Shown here: piece by piece, positions 1 to 9,921 of the stretch | How positions within the stretch are numbered: position 1 is the stretch's first letter | How the letters are laid out: each line of letters begins with the position of its first letter | Origin: Pseudomonadota bacterium | GTDB taxonomy: Bacteria > Pseudomonadota > Gammaproteobacteria > Burkholderiales > Rhodocyclaceae | Assembly (NCBI GenBank): GCA_018241665.1 | Contig: JAFEDK010000002.1 | Span: 182,144-246,143, forward strand | Direction: 5' to 3' | Length of the DNA stretch: 64,000 nt | Program-made: the position numbers and the translations under genes | Notes under the pieces: generated by a model | Database searches by the model: none | What the model was told of the DNA's origin: nothing | Seen by the model: only the letters and a program-made list of their open reading frames with translations

Positions 1-665
1 CACTGCAGTCCGCCGAATGGCGGCCGGGGCAGGCTATTCCCAGCGAGCAGGAACTTGCACTGCGATTTAATGTAAGTCAAGGGACTGTGCGCAAGGCCAT
101 CGACGAGTTGGCTGCTGAGAATCTGCTTGTCCGGAAGCAGGGCAAGGGCACATATGTTGCCTCCCATAACGATCCGCGGGCTATGTTCCGGTTCTTGCGG
201 CTCGTTCCGATGGATGGCGATCTGTCACATCCGCAAAGCATTCCCCTTGATTGCTGGAAGGCCAAGGCTGGTAATGAGGCGGCGCGGATGCTCGGTATCG
301 AGCTCGGTGCGCCGGTCACCATCCTGCGGCGCCTGTTACGTTTTTCAGGCAAGCCGGTGGTTGTGGATGAAATCTATTTGCCTGGCGAAATCTTTCATGG
401 GCTCACCATGGAGGTGCTTCAGTCCACGCACGGCTCACTTTATGGCTTGTTCGAAGCGCGTTTTGGCGTCCGTATGATTCGGGCGGAAGAGCGTATTCGT
501 GCGGTGGCTGCCGATCGTATGACCAGTGAAACCCTGGGTGTCGTCGAGGGCGTACCGTTGCTGTCTGTTGAGCGGGTGACCTATACCTATGGCGACCGTC
601 CCGTCGAATGGCGGCGCGGGCTGTATTCGACGGCAGAGCACTATTATTTGAACGAACTCAGTTAG
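1..665 (+). CDS. GntR-family transcriptional regulator with UTRA domain (5' truncated)
   Basis: The reading frame is already open at the window edge, so the start codon lies upstream. The visible N-terminus (W-RPGQAIPSE-ELA-RF-VSQGTVRKAID) is the end of a GntR winged helix-turn-helix, and the remaining ~190 residues look like a UTRA ligand-binding domain, ending in the usual R-Y-A/S-EHYYL-type tail. It is a HutC-type regulator. It ends 120 bp before sdhC on the same strand, so it may regulate the succinate dehydrogenase block; that link is inference from position only. The effector cannot be told from the sequence. Confidence 0.9.
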   Translation, partial: LQSAEWRPGQAIPSEQELALRFNVSQGTVRKAIDELAAENLLVRKQGKGTYVASHNDPRAMFRFLRLVPMDGDLSHPQSIPLDCWKAKAGNEAARMLGIELGAPVTILRRLLRFSGKPVVVDEIYLPGEIFHGLTMEVLQSTHGSLYGLFEARFGVRMIRAEERIRAVAADRMTSETLGVVEGVPLLSVERVTYTYGDRPVEWRRGLYSTAEHYYLNELS

Positions 666-720
666 GTTAAGCAGGGTGAATTGATGGGTGGGCCCGGCCT
701 GTCAATGCAGGGTAAGGGTA

Positions 721-732
721 TATACTTATAAT
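721..732 (+). promoter_or_regulatory. Candidate -10 region for the sdh operon
   Basis: The 120-bp gap between the GntR gene and sdhC contains an AT-rich patch unlike its surroundings, with TATACT at 721-726 directly followed by TATAAT at 727-732. No convincing -35 hexamer lies at the right distance, so promoter strength may depend on an activator or the call may be wrong. The RBS of sdhC (AGAGGG, 772-777) follows. Confidence 0.4.
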
Positions 733-785
733 TTTGTGTGGGAAAAGTGCGATTTGTTGATCGCAATTGCTAGAGGGAAAAATCT

Positions 786-1175
786 ATGACAGAGGTGACT
801 TTGAAAAAACAGCGCCCGAAGCATCTGGCGCTGAACGAGATCAGGCTGCCCTTGCCTGGCAAGGTCTCGATCCTGCACCGGGTTAGTGGTGCAGGTCTCT
901 TCCTGATGCTGCCGGTTCTGCTGTCGCTTTTCGGTAGCAGCGTCGGTTCGCCCGAGTCCTTCGCTTCCTTCAAGGAAGTCGTGGACAACGTGTTCGTCAA
1001 ACTCATCCTGTCGGGTTTGGTGTGGGCTTACCTGCATCATTTCTGTGCCGGCATCCGTTTCCTGCTGCTGGATGTGCATGTTGGTGTGGATAAGCAGTCC
1101 GCCGTGTCCAGCGCCCGTCTCGTGCTGATCGTCAGCCTCATCCTCACTGTCATTCTGGTGTCCAAGCTATGGTAA
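786..1175 (+). CDS. sdhC: Succinate dehydrogenase cytochrome b556 subunit
   Basis: Membrane anchor subunit that holds the heme and part of the quinone site of complex II. The 129-residue protein has an N-terminal RP-HLALNEI-LP-like segment, the conserved HRVSGAGLF motif in the first membrane helix and a second His cluster (AYLHHFCAGIRFL, near residue 85) that supplies the heme ligand, with three predicted membrane helices overall. It starts the sdhCDAB block, and its last 7 bases overlap sdhD, suggesting translational coupling. Length is normal for the family. Confidence 0.95.
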   Translation: MTEVTLKKQRPKHLALNEIRLPLPGKVSILHRVSGAGLFLMLPVLLSLFGSSVGSPESFASFKEVVDNVFVKLILSGLVWAYLHHFCAGIRFLLLDVHVGVDKQSAVSSARLVLIVSLILTVILVSKLW

Positions 1176-1516
1176 AGCCCATCATCGTCGGCGCCCATTA
1201 CGGTTTCCGTGATTGGCTCGCCCAGCGCATCACCGCCGTGGTGATGGCCATTTACACCGTCGTTCTCGCTGTTGCCGTGTTGACTTCCTTCGATGGCTCC
1301 TATGAGAGCTGGCGTGGCGTGTTCAGCGGCGGTTTCATGCGTTTTGCGACCTTCCTGTTCTTCATGTCCCTGTTCTTCCATGCCTGGATTGGCGTGCGGG
1401 ACATCTTCATGGACTACATCAAGCCGACCGGCATTCGCCTGACCCTGCATTCGGTCGTTGCTCTTCTGCTCATCGGTTACGCCGGCTGGGCTGCTCAGAT
1501 TCTCTGGAGGCTGTAA
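1169..1516 (+). CDS. sdhD: Succinate dehydrogenase hydrophobic membrane anchor subunit
   Basis: 115-residue membrane protein with three hydrophobic helices and the family signature HAWIGVRDIFMDYIKP (about residues 70-85), whose His and Asp-Tyr pair belong to the heme/quinone region. The ATG lies inside the end of sdhC (7-bp overlap). The sdhA ribosome binding site is embedded in its last codons, so the first three genes are tightly coupled. Confidence 0.95.
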   Translation: MVKPIIVGAHYGFRDWLAQRITAVVMAIYTVVLAVAVLTSFDGSYESWRGVFSGGFMRFATFLFFMSLFFHAWIGVRDIFMDYIKPTGIRLTLHSVVALLLIGYAGWAAQILWRL

Positions 1517-3310
1517 GTGAAAGTCGCAAAGCGTACCTTTGATGCAGTGATCGTCGGCGCTGGTGGCGCCGGTCTGCGGGCCGCCCTGCAGCTTTCCGAA
1601 GCCGGTCTCAAGACCGCCGTTCTGACCAAGGTCTTCCCGACCCGCTCCCACACCGTGGCGGCACAGGGCGGGGTGGCCGCGTCTCTCGGCAACTCCACCG
1701 AGGACAACTGGCACTGGCACATGTACGACACCGTGAAGGGGTCGGACTGGCTGGGCGACCAGGATGCCATCGAATTCATGGTCAAGAAGGCTAATGAAGT
1801 CGTGGTTGAACTCGAACACTACGGCATGCCTTTCGACCGTACCGACAACGGCAAGATCTACCAGCGTCCGTTCGGTGGTCACTCGCAGAACTACGGTCAG
1901 ACCCCCGTGTCCCGTTCCTGTGCCGCCGCTGACCGTACCGGCCATGCGATGCTGCACGCGCTGTACCAGCGCAACGTGCGCGCCAACACCCAGTTCTTCG
2001 TCGAATGGATGGCGATGGACCTGATCCGCAATGCGGATGGTGATGTGCTCGGCGTGACCGCCATGGAAATGGAAACCGGCGAAGTGTCCATCTTCCACGC
2101 CAAGGCCACCATTTTCGCGACCGGCGGCTCCGGCCGCATCTATTACAGCTCCACCAATGCCTTTATTAACACCGGCGACGGTGTCGGTATGGCGGCCCGT
2201 GCCGGTATTCCTCTGGAAGACATGGAGTTCTGGCAGTTCCACCCCACCGGCGTGGCTGGTGCCGGCGTGCTGATCACCGAAGGTGTGCGCGGCGAAGGCG
2301 GCATCCTGCGTAACGCCTCCGGCGAGCGCTTCATGGAGCGTTATGCGCCGAACCTGAAGGATCTGGCCTCCCGTGACGTGGTGTCCCGTTCGATGGTCAC
2401 CGAGATCAACGAAGGTCGTGGCTGCGGTACCGACAAGGACCACGTGCTGCTCGACATCACCCACCTGTCGCCCGAGACGATCAACAAGCGTCTGCCCGGC
2501 ATCCGCGAGATCTCGATCCAGTTCGCCGGTGTGGATCCGATCAAGGCGCCGATCCCGGTCGTGCCGACCTGCCACTACCAGATGGGCGGCATTCCGACCA
2601 ACTATAAGGGCCAGGTTGTGGTGCCGAAGGATGGCAACCCGAACGTTCCGGTTGCCGGTTTCTACGCCGCTGGCGAATGTGCTTGCGCATCCGTGCATGG
2701 CGCCAATCGCCTGGGTACCAACTCGCTGCTCGACCTGCTGGTCTTCGGCAAGGCGGCTGGTGAAACCGTGGTGTCTGACTTCCAGTCCGGTCAGCTGACC
2801 CTCAAGCCGCTGCCCGAGAACGCCGCCGACGTGTCGCTGGCCCGTATCGCCCGTCTGGAATCCCAGACCAACGGCGAAGAGGTCCACGAAGTTCGTCTGG
2901 CCATGCAGCGCACCATGCAGAAGCACGCCGGTGTGTTCCGTTTTGCCGACATGCTGAAGGAAGGCGTCACCAAGATCCTCGAGGTCGCCGAGCGCGCCAA
3001 GCACACCCAGATCAAGGATAAGTCCAAGGTCTGGAACACCGCCCGTACCGAGGCGCTGGAACTCGACAACCTCATCGAAGTGGCCAAGGCCACGATGGTT
3101 TCCGCCGAAGCCCGCAAGGAATCCCGCGGTGCCCACGTGCGTGACGACGCGATCGATTGCGCCGAGACCCCGAACGGCCGCGACGACAAGAACTGGCTCA
3201 AGCACACGCTGTGGTACAGCGAGGGCAACCGCCTCGATTACAAGCCGGTCACCCTTCAGCCGATGTCGGCCGACGTCGAGCCGATCGCCCTTGCCAAGCG
3301 TACCTACTGA
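1517..3310 (+). CDS. sdhA: Succinate dehydrogenase flavoprotein subunit
   Basis: Catalytic subunit that oxidises succinate to fumarate with covalent FAD. A GTG start directly follows the sdhD stop and is served by a CTGGAGG site at 1504-1510. The 597-residue product shows the dinucleotide fold VIVGAGGAGL (11-20), the flavin-attachment region around His45 (SHTVAAQGG), the FWQFHPTG substrate-binding segment, and the late GA--RLG-NSLLDLLVFG motif. Length is typical of the bacterial enzyme. Confidence 0.97.
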   Translation: MKVAKRTFDAVIVGAGGAGLRAALQLSEAGLKTAVLTKVFPTRSHTVAAQGGVAASLGNSTEDNWHWHMYDTVKGSDWLGDQDAIEFMVKKANEVVVELEHYGMPFDRTDNGKIYQRPFGGHSQNYGQTPVSRSCAAADRTGHAMLHALYQRNVRANTQFFVEWMAMDLIRNADGDVLGVTAMEMETGEVSIFHAKATIFATGGSGRIYYSSTNAFINTGDGVGMAARAGIPLEDMEFWQFHPTGVAGAGVLITEGVRGEGGILRNASGERFMERYAPNLKDLASRDVVSRSMVTEINEGRGCGTDKDHVLLDITHLSPETINKRLPGIREISIQFAGVDPIKAPIPVVPTCHYQMGGIPTNYKGQVVVPKDGNPNVPVAGFYAAGECACASVHGANRLGTNSLLDLLVFGKAAGETVVSDFQSGQLTLKPLPENAADVSLARIARLESQTNGEEVHEVRLAMQRTMQKHAGVFRFADMLKEGVTKILEVAERAKHTQIKDKSKVWNTARTEALELDNLIEVAKATMVSAEARKESRGAHVRDDAIDCAETPNGRDDKNWLKHTLWYSEGNRLDYKPVTLQPMSADVEPIALAKRTY

Positions 3311-3329
3311 GCGTTCCGGAGAATAGAAC

Positions 3330-4043
3330 ATGAGCAGCAAGCGAACCGTACAGTTCAAGATTTACCGCTACGATCCGGACAAGGACGCCGCACCGTACAT
3401 GCAGGACATTTCCGTCGAGCTCGAAGAGTCCGACAAGAAGCTGCTGGACGCCCTGGTGCGCCTGAAGGCCAAGGACGACTCCCTGTCCTTCCGTCGTTCC
3501 TGCCGTGAAGGCGTGTGTGGCTCCGACGCCATGAACATCAATGGCAAGAACGGCCTGGCCTGCCTGACCAGCATGGACGACATCGCCCAGCCGATCACGC
3601 TGCGTCCGCTGCCCGGCCTGCCGGTCATCCGCGACGTGATCGTCGACATGACCCAGTTCTTCAAGCAGTACCACTCGATCAAGCCGTACCTGATCAACAA
3701 CGAGCCCGCTCCCGAGCGTGAGCGCCTGCAATCGCCGGAAGACCGTGATGAACTCAACGGTCTGTACGAGTGCATCCTGTGCGCCTGCTGCTCCACGAGC
3801 TGCCCGTCGTTCTGGTGGAACCCGGACAAGTTCGTCGGTCCCGCCGGTCTGCTCGCGGCCTACCGCTTCCTGGCTGATACGCGTGACCAGGCAACCAGCG
3901 AGCGTCTGGACAACCTGGAAGATCCGTACCGTCTGTTCCGTTGCCACTCCATCATGAACTGCGTCGACGTCTGCCCGAAGCATCTGAATCCGACGAAGGC
4001 GATCGGCAAGATCAAAGACATGATGGTTCGCCGCGCGGTATGA
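3330..4043 (+). CDS. sdhB: Succinate dehydrogenase iron-sulfur subunit
   Basis: 237-residue electron-transfer subunit of complex II. Three cysteine clusters are visible: CREGVCGSDAM plus a later Cys for the [2Fe-2S] centre, CILCACCSTSC for the [4Fe-4S] centre and CHSIMNCVDVCPK for the [3Fe-4S] centre. It follows sdhA after 19 bp and its stop codon overlaps the start of sdhE (ATGA). Confidence 0.97.
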   Translation: MSSKRTVQFKIYRYDPDKDAAPYMQDISVELEESDKKLLDALVRLKAKDDSLSFRRSCREGVCGSDAMNINGKNGLACLTSMDDIAQPITLRPLPGLPVIRDVIVDMTQFFKQYHSIKPYLINNEPAPERERLQSPEDRDELNGLYECILCACCSTSCPSFWWNPDKFVGPAGLLAAYRFLADTRDQATSERLDNLEDPYRLFRCHSIMNCVDVCPKHLNPTKAIGKIKDMMVRRAV

Positions 4044-4276
4044 CGCTCAACCGGGGGCGTGTGCGCTGGCAGTGCCGTCGGGCTCTCCTCGAGCTCGATC
4101 TGGTGTTCACGCGCTTCCTCGAAAGGCACTTCGATCGTCTTGGCGACGATCAGCTGGCCGATCTGGATGACCTCTTGCTAGTCGAAGATCATGACCTGTG
4201 GGCCATGATCAACGGCAGCAAGCCGGTCACCAAGGAGCGCTGGCAGGAAATGGTGGACCTGCTGCGGGCTCCGTAG
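4040..4276 (+). CDS. sdhE: FAD assembly factor SdhE
   Basis: A 78-residue acidic protein of the SdhE/YgfY (SDH5) family that promotes covalent flavinylation of SdhA. It carries the RRALLELDL element near the N-terminus, where the family normally has RRGMLELD with a conserved Gly; here the position reads R-R-A-L-L. The C-terminal half keeps the L-D-DL---D--LW-MI pattern. The ATG at 4040 overlaps the sdhB stop by four bases, so a longer upstream start inside sdhB is unlikely. The short length matches the family. Confidence 0.9.
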   Translation: MTLNRGRVRWQCRRALLELDLVFTRFLERHFDRLGDDQLADLDDLLLVEDHDLWAMINGSKPVTKERWQEMVDLLRAP

Positions 4277-4333
4277 CCGGGCAGGTCTAGTCAATAGGGA
4301 GCTGGAGTTTCAACAGGGAAAAGGGATCAAAAT

Positions 4334-5629
4334 ATGACCACGCAACGTACTGCTACACTGACCGTAGGTGACAAGGCCGTAGATTTTCCGATCATGTCGG
4401 GAACCCATGGCAATGATGTGATCGACATTCGTACCCTGGGCGGCAAGACCGGGTACTTCACGTATGACTCCGGCTTCCTTTCCACGGCCAGCTGTCAGTC
4501 CAAGGTCACCTATATCGATGGCGACAAGGGCGAGCTGCTGTACCGCGGCTATCCGATCGAGCAACTGGCCGAAAACTGCAACTTCCTGGAAGTCACCTAC
4601 CTGCTGAAGAACGGCGAGCTGCCGAACGCCACGCAGAAGACCGACTTCGAAAAGACCATCAAGAACCACACGATGGTCCATGAGCAGCTGACCAAGTTCT
4701 ACTCCGGCTTCCGCCGCGACGCCCACCCGATGGCCGTCATGACCGGCGTGGTCGGTGCCCTGTCCGCGTTCTACCACGACGCGATGGACTTCTCCGACTC
4801 CGAGCATCGCAACATCAGCTTCAACCGTCTGGTTGCCAAGATGCCGACCATCGTCGCGATGGCCTACAAGTACAGCACCGGCATGCCGTTCATGTATCCG
4901 GACAACGAGCTGGACTACACCGCCAACTTCATGCGCATGATGTTCGGTAATCCGTGCGAGAAGTATGAGCCGAATCCGGTGCTGGTTCGCGCCCTCGACA
5001 TCATCTTCACGCTGCACGCCGACCACGAGCAGAACGCGTCCACCTCCACCGTCCGTCTGGCTGGCTCTTCCGGTGCCAACCCGTTCGCCTGTATCGCTGC
5101 CGGTATCGCCTGCCTGTGGGGCCCGGCACACGGTGGCGCGAACGAAGCCTGCCTGCAGATGCTGGAAGAGATCGGCGACGTGTCCCGCGTTGGCGAGTAC
5201 ATCAAGCGTGCGAAGGACAAGAACGATTCCTTCAAGCTGATGGGCTTCGGTCACCGCGTTTACAAGAACTTCGATCCGCGCGCCAAGCTGATGGGCAAGG
5301 TCTGCGCCGACGTCCTTGGCGAACTGGGTCTCGAGAACGACCGCCTGTTCAAGCTGGCCAAGGAACTCGAAAAGATCGCCCTCGAAGACGAATACTTCGT
5401 CGAGAAGAAGCTCTACCCGAACGTGGACTTCTACTCCGGCATCGTCCAGAAGGCGCTCGGCATTCCCACTGAAATGTTCACCTGCATCTTCGCTCTGGCC
5501 CGTACGGTCGGCTGGATGACCCAGTGGGAAGAAATGATCACCGATCCCGAGTACAAGATCGGTCGCCCGCGTCAGCTGTACATCGGCGCCGCTCGCCGCG
5601 ACGTCGTCCCGCTGGCCCAACGCGGCTAA
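4334..5629 (+). CDS. gltA: Citrate synthase
   Basis: Condenses oxaloacetate and acetyl-CoA in the TCA cycle. The 431-residue length and N-terminal extension are those of the hexameric Gram-negative type II enzyme regulated by NADH. The active-site regions include the [10 protein letters not shown] segment, the [12 protein letters not shown] stretch, and [15 protein letters not shown], containing catalytic His and Arg residues. It follows sdhE by 57 bp without a terminator, so it probably shares the sdh transcript. Confidence 0.97.
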   Translation: MTTQRTATLTVGDKAVDFPIMSGTHGNDVIDIRTLGGKTGYFTYDSGFLSTASCQSKVTYIDGDKGELLYRGYPIEQLAENCNFLEVTYLLKNGELPNATQKTDFEKTIKNHTMVHEQLTKFYSGFRRDAHPMAVMTGVVGALSAFYHDAMDFSDSEHRNISFNRLVAKMPTIVAMAYKYSTGMPFMYPDNELDYTANFMRMMFGNPCEKYEPNPVLVRALDIIFTLHADHEQNASTSTVRLAGSSGANPFACIAAGIACLWGPAHGGANEACLQMLEEIGDVSRVGEYIKRAKDKNDSFKLMGFGHRVYKNFDPRAKLMGKVCADVLGELGLENDRLFKLAKELEKIALEDEYFVEKKLYPNVDFYSGIVQKALGIPTEMFTCIFALARTVGWMTQWEEMITDPEYKIGRPRQLYIGAARRDVVPLAQRG

Positions 5630-5667
5630 GTTTGCCCGGAAGGGGAGGGGGAAACAGGAGAGCGAAC

Positions 5668-5706
5668 GCGGGATGGTCGAAGCATCAGGCCATCCCGCTT
5701 CGTTTT
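5668..5706 (+). terminator. Rho-independent terminator after gltA
   Basis: GCGGGATGG (5668-5676) pairs perfectly with CCATCCCGC (5690-5698), followed by TTCGTTTTT. It separates the sdh-gltA unit from sucA, which therefore probably has its own promoter in 5707-5790. Confidence 0.8.
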
Positions 5707-5791
5707 TCTGAAGAAGTGAATCAAACAGGGATTTCTCCCCACCGAAAGCAAGTACCTTCAAAAAGACAAGATATAAGCCAGGTGGTCGCCC

Positions 5792-8617
5792 ATGATGAAA
5801 CAGCTTTTTGAGAGCTCCCAACTGTTCGGCAGCAATGCGCCGTTCGTTGAAGAGCTTTACGAGAACTATCTCGACAATCCGGATTCCGTCTCCGATGAAT
5901 GGCGGACGTATTTCGACTCGCTGCAGAATGTGCCCGGCAAGGGCCGCGACGTCGCCCACTACCCGATCATCAACGCCTTTGCCGACATGGCGAAGCGTGG
6001 CCCGGTCCGCACCGTGGTGGCGTCCGGCGTCGACCAGAAGCAGGTCAGCGTCCTGCAACTGATCAATGCCCACCGCTTCCTCGGTACCCGCTGGGCCCAG
6101 CTCGATCCGCTGAAGCGCACCGAGCGTCCCGAGATCCACGAACTCGAGCTGTCCCACTACGGCTTCACCGAGGCGGATCTCAACCAGACCTTCAATACTG
6201 GCTCCTTCCACGGCCTGCCCGGTGACCACGCCACCCTGCGCGAGATCCTCGACGCGGTGCGCCAGACCTACTGCGGCTCCATCGGCGCCGAGTACATGTA
6301 CATCACCGACATCGGTGAAAAGCGGTGGATCCAGGCTCGTCTCGAGCCCACCAAGGGCCGTCCCGGCTATCAGGCCGAGCAGCAGCGTCGCATCCTCGAG
6401 CGCCTGACTGCTGCCGAAACCCTCGAACGCTACCTGCATACCAAGTACGTCGGCCAGAAGCGCTTCTCCCTCGAAGGCGGTGAAAGCACCATCGTCGCGA
6501 TGGACGAGCTGATCCGTGTTGCGGGCGGCAAGGGCGTGCAGGAAATCGTCATCGGCATGGCCCACCGTGGCCGCCTGAACGTGCTGGTGAACACCCTCGG
6601 CAAGTCGCCGAGCATGCTGTTCTCCGAATTCGAAGGCAAGGCTGCGTCTGACCTGTCGGCTGGTGACGTGAAGTACCACATGGGCTTCTCCAGCGACGTC
6701 ATGACCGCCGGTGGCCCGGTGCACCTGACCCTGGCCTTCAACCCGTCCCACCTGGAGATCGTCAACCCGGTGGTCGAGGGCTCCGTGTATGCCCGCCAGA
6801 CCCGTCGTGGCGCCAAGGGCAAGGCCGAGGTCATCCCGGTCCTGATCCACGGTGACGCGGCCGTCGCCGGCCAGGGCGTCAACCAGGAAATGCTCAATTT
6901 CGCGCAGACCCGCGGCTACGGCACGGGCGGCACGATCCACATCGTGGTGAACAACCAGATCGGTTTCACCACCTCCGATCCGCGCGACTACCGTTCCTCG
7001 TTGTACTGCACCGACATCTTCAAGATGGGCGAGGCGCCGATCTTCCACGTCAATGGCGACGATCCGGAAGCCGTGGCCTTCGTGATGGGCCTGGCCGTCG
7101 AATACCGCCAGGAGTTCAAGAAGGACGTTGTCGTCGACATCGTGTGCTACCGCAAGCTGGGCCACAACGAGGCCGACGAGCCGATGGTCACCCAGCCGCT
7201 GATGTACAAGAAGATCGCCAAGCACCCCGGCACCCGCAAGCTGTACGCGGACAAGCTGAGCCAGCTGGGCATCGTCAAGGCCGACGAGCCGGAACAGTTC
7301 ATCAAGGACTACCGCGCAGCCCTCGACAAGGGCGAGCTGCTGTCCAACCCCGTGCTGTCCGACTTCAAGCGCCAGTTCGCGCAGGATTGGGCGCCGTACG
7401 CCGGCAAGGCCTACACCGACAAGTGCGACACCACCGTGCCGACCGCCGAGCTCGAGCGTCTGGCCACGGCGCTGACCACCGCGCCGGAAGGCTTCGTGCT
7501 GCACCCCCGCGTGCAGAAGATCATCGACGATCGCAAGGCGATGGGCGCCGGCAAGCTGCCCTTCGACTGGGGTATGGCCGAGAACCTGGCCTACGCCAGC
7601 CTGGTGGTACAGGGCTTTGGCATCCGCCTGTCCGGTGAAGACGTCGGCCGTGGCACCTTCTTCCACCGTCACGCCGCGCTGCACGACCAGAATCGTGACC
7701 AGTGGCACGATGGCACCTTCTACCCGCTGCAGAACATCCGCGAAGGCCAGGGCCCGTTCTACTGCTACGACTCCGTGCTGTCCGAAGAAGCCGTGCTGGC
7801 CTTCGAATACGGTTACGCCTCGGCTGAACCGAACCAGCTCGTGATCTGGGAAGCCCAGTTCGGCGACTTTGCCAACGGTGCCCAGGTGGTGATGGACCAG
7901 TTCATCAGCTCCGGCGAAGCCAAGTGGGGCCGTCAGTGCGGTCTCGTCATGATGCTGCCGCACGGCTATGAAGGTCAGGGCCCGGAGCACTCTTCCGCCC
8001 GTATCGAGCGCTATATGCAGCTGTGCGCCGAGATGAACATGGAAGTGTGCATCCCGTCCGGACCGTCGCAGATCTTCCACCTGCTGCGTCGCCAGGCCCT
8101 GCGCAAGCTGCGCAAGCCGCTGGTGATCATCACGCCGAAGTCCCTGCTGCGCCACAAGGACGCGATCTCCTCCCTGGACGATCTGTCCAAGGGCACCTTC
8201 CAGACCGTCATCGGCGAAGTGGACGAGCTCGACGTCAACAAGGTCAAGCGCGTGGTGATCTGCTCCGGCAAGATCTACTACGAACTGCTGGCCCACCGTC
8301 GCGCCAACAACATCGACGACATCGCGCTGGTTCGCCTGGAACAGCTGTACCCGTTCCCGCGCGAAGCCTTCGCGGCGGAAGTCAACAAGTACCCCAACGC
8401 CAAGGAAGTTGTTTGGTGCCAGGAAGAGCCCCGCAACCAGGGCGTGTGGTACTGGCTGGCGTCCCGTCACCATCTGGACAGCGCCCTCGGCGACGAGCGT
8501 AAGTTCCTGCTGGTGGCGCGTCCCGCCGCGGCTTCGCCGGCGGTCGGTTACTACGCCAAGCACAACGCGCAACAAAAGGCAGTCATCGAAAATGCGTTTG
8601 GCGAAATCAAAGCCTGA
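5792..8617 (+). CDS. sucA: 2-oxoglutarate dehydrogenase E1 component
   Basis: 941-residue thiamine-diphosphate enzyme that decarboxylates 2-oxoglutarate and passes succinyl to the lipoyl arm of SucB. It has the N-terminal E2-contact segment (FVEELYENYLDNPDSV), the family signature GMAHRGRLNVLVN and the ThDP/Mg region around GDAAVAGQG...NNQIGFTT. The transketolase-like domain includes HRHAALHDQN and the C-terminal LYPFPREA. Two adjacent ATG codons at 5792 and 5795 could serve as start. Confidence 0.97.
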   Translation: MMKQLFESSQLFGSNAPFVEELYENYLDNPDSVSDEWRTYFDSLQNVPGKGRDVAHYPIINAFADMAKRGPVRTVVASGVDQKQVSVLQLINAHRFLGTRWAQLDPLKRTERPEIHELELSHYGFTEADLNQTFNTGSFHGLPGDHATLREILDAVRQTYCGSIGAEYMYITDIGEKRWIQARLEPTKGRPGYQAEQQRRILERLTAAETLERYLHTKYVGQKRFSLEGGESTIVAMDELIRVAGGKGVQEIVIGMAHRGRLNVLVNTLGKSPSMLFSEFEGKAASDLSAGDVKYHMGFSSDVMTAGGPVHLTLAFNPSHLEIVNPVVEGSVYARQTRRGAKGKAEVIPVLIHGDAAVAGQGVNQEMLNFAQTRGYGTGGTIHIVVNNQIGFTTSDPRDYRSSLYCTDIFKMGEAPIFHVNGDDPEAVAFVMGLAVEYRQEFKKDVVVDIVCYRKLGHNEADEPMVTQPLMYKKIAKHPGTRKLYADKLSQLGIVKADEPEQFIKDYRAALDKGELLSNPVLSDFKRQFAQDWAPYAGKAYTDKCDTTVPTAELERLATALTTAPEGFVLHPRVQKIIDDRKAMGAGKLPFDWGMAENLAYASLVVQGFGIRLSGEDVGRGTFFHRHAALHDQNRDQWHDGTFYPLQNIREGQGPFYCYDSVLSEEAVLAFEYGYASAEPNQLVIWEAQFGDFANGAQVVMDQFISSGEAKWGRQCGLVMMLPHGYEGQGPEHSSARIERYMQLCAEMNMEVCIPSGPSQIFHLLRRQALRKLRKPLVIITPKSLLRHKDAISSLDDLSKGTFQTVIGEVDELDVNKVKRVVICSGKIYYELLAHRRANNIDDIALVRLEQLYPFPREAFAAEVNKYPNAKEVVWCQEEPRNQGVWYWLASRHHLDSALGDERKFLLVARPAAASPAVGYYAKHNAQQKAVIENAFGEIKA

Positions 8618-8656
8618 TGCAAACGTCCACGCCGAACTGAAAACAAGGGAGAAGAT

Positions 8657-9841
8657 ATGCTGATCGAAGTCAAAGTGCCCCAACTGTCCGAGTCCGTTTC
8701 CGAAGCCACGCTGGTCAGCTGGCACAAGAAGGAAGGCGACGCCGTTTCCCGTGACGAGAACCTGATCGACATCGAGACCGACAAGGTCGTGCTCGAAACC
8801 CCGGCTCCGGCCGATGGCGTGCTGGTCAAGATCGTCAAGAACGGCGGCGATTCGGTGACTTCCGGCGAAGTGATCGCCACCATCGATACCGAAGCCAAGG
8901 CTGCCGCCGGTGCTCCGGCCGCTGCTGCCGCACCGGTTGCCGCTGCCCCCGCAGCTGCTACGGCCGCCGGTGCTGCCAGCCCGTCCGCCCGCAAGATCCT
9001 CGACGAGAAGGGCATTGCTGCCGCTGACGTCGCCGGCTCCGGCCGTGGTGGTCGCGTGACCAAGGAAGACGCCGTTGCTGCCCAGCCGAAGGCTGCCGCG
9101 CCGGCAGCTGCGGCTCCGGCCGTGGCCGTCCCGACCGGTGATCGCGTCGAGCAACGTGTTCCGATGACCCGTCTGCGTGCCCGCATCGCCGAGCGCCTGC
9201 TGCAATCGAAGAACGAAAACGCCATCCTGACCACGTTCAACGAAGTGAACATGGCTCCGATCATGGCGCTGCGCAAGCAGTACGGCGACAAGTTCGAGAA
9301 GGCCCACGGCGTGCGTCTGGGCTTCATGGGCTTCTTCGTGAAGGCTGCCGTTGCCGCCCTCAAGAAGTTCCCGATCCTGAACGCTTCCGTCGATGGCAAC
9401 GACATCGTCTACCACGGCTACATCGACATCGGCATCGCTGTCGGTTCGCCGCGTGGCCTGGTGGTGCCCATCCTGCGTGATGTGGACAACATGTCCATCG
9501 CCGACATCGAGAAGAAGATCGCCGAATTCGGCCAGAAGGCCAAGGACGGCAAGATCTCCATCGAAGAGCTCACCGGCGGCACGTTCTCCATCTCCAACGG
9601 TGGCGTGTTCGGTTCCATGATGTCCACCCCGATCATCAACCCGCCCCAGTCCGCGATCCTCGGCATCCACGCCACCAAGGACCGCGCCGTGGTGGAAAAT
9701 GGTCAGGTCGTCGTGCGTCCGATCAACTACCTCGCCATGTCCTACGACCACCGCATCATCGACGGCCGCGAAGCCGTCCTGGGCCTGGTCACCATGAAGG
9801 AAGCCCTGGAAGATCCGGCCCGTTTGATCCTGGACGTCTGA
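8657..9841 (+). CDS. sucB: 2-oxoglutarate dehydrogenase E2, dihydrolipoyl succinyltransferase
   Basis: 394 residues. An N-terminal lipoyl domain carries the modified lysine at Lys43 in ETDKVVLE. An Ala/Pro-rich linker, a peripheral E1/E3-binding domain ([11 protein letters not shown]...[13 protein letters not shown]) and a second Ala-rich linker follow. The C-terminal catalytic domain ends with [13 protein letters not shown], which holds the catalytic His and Asp. A single lipoyl domain is normal for SucB. The ATG at 8657 has AAGGGAGA upstream. Confidence 0.97.
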   Translation: MLIEVKVPQLSESVSEATLVSWHKKEGDAVSRDENLIDIETDKVVLETPAPADGVLVKIVKNGGDSVTSGEVIATIDTEAKAAAGAPAAAAAPVAAAPAAATAAGAASPSARKILDEKGIAAADVAGSGRGGRVTKEDAVAAQPKAAAPAAAAPAVAVPTGDRVEQRVPMTRLRARIAERLLQSKNENAILTTFNEVNMAPIMALRKQYGDKFEKAHGVRLGFMGFFVKAAVAALKKFPILNASVDGNDIVYHGYIDIGIAVGSPRGLVVPILRDVDNMSIADIEKKIAEFGQKAKDGKISIEELTGGTFSISNGGVFGSMMSTPIINPPQSAILGIHATKDRAVVENGQVVVRPINYLAMSYDHRIIDGREAVLGLVTMKEALEDPARLILDV

Positions 9842-9854
9842 TCGATCCAACCGT

Positions 9855-9900
9855 CGGCACGGTCGCGGCCCGCAAGGGCTGCAGCCGTGCCGCGTTTTTG
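9855..9900 (+). terminator. Hairpin with T-tract between sucB and lpd
   Basis: CGGCACGG (9855-9862) pairs with CCGTGCCG (9885-9892), and CG-TTTTT follows. This has the form of an intrinsic terminator and may reduce lpd transcription relative to sucAB, or separate it if lpd has its own promoter. Only 80 bp separate the two genes. Confidence 0.65.
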
Positions 9901-9921
9901 TCTGCACAAGGAAGAGACTAA

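Noticed and set aside
4310-9907. Very long open frame on the - strand opposite gltA-sucA-sucB
   Set aside because: Its sequence is the low-complexity antisense pattern caused by GC-rich third positions, and the + strand genes are unambiguous. The same holds for 1037-3358 and 13353-15419 on -.
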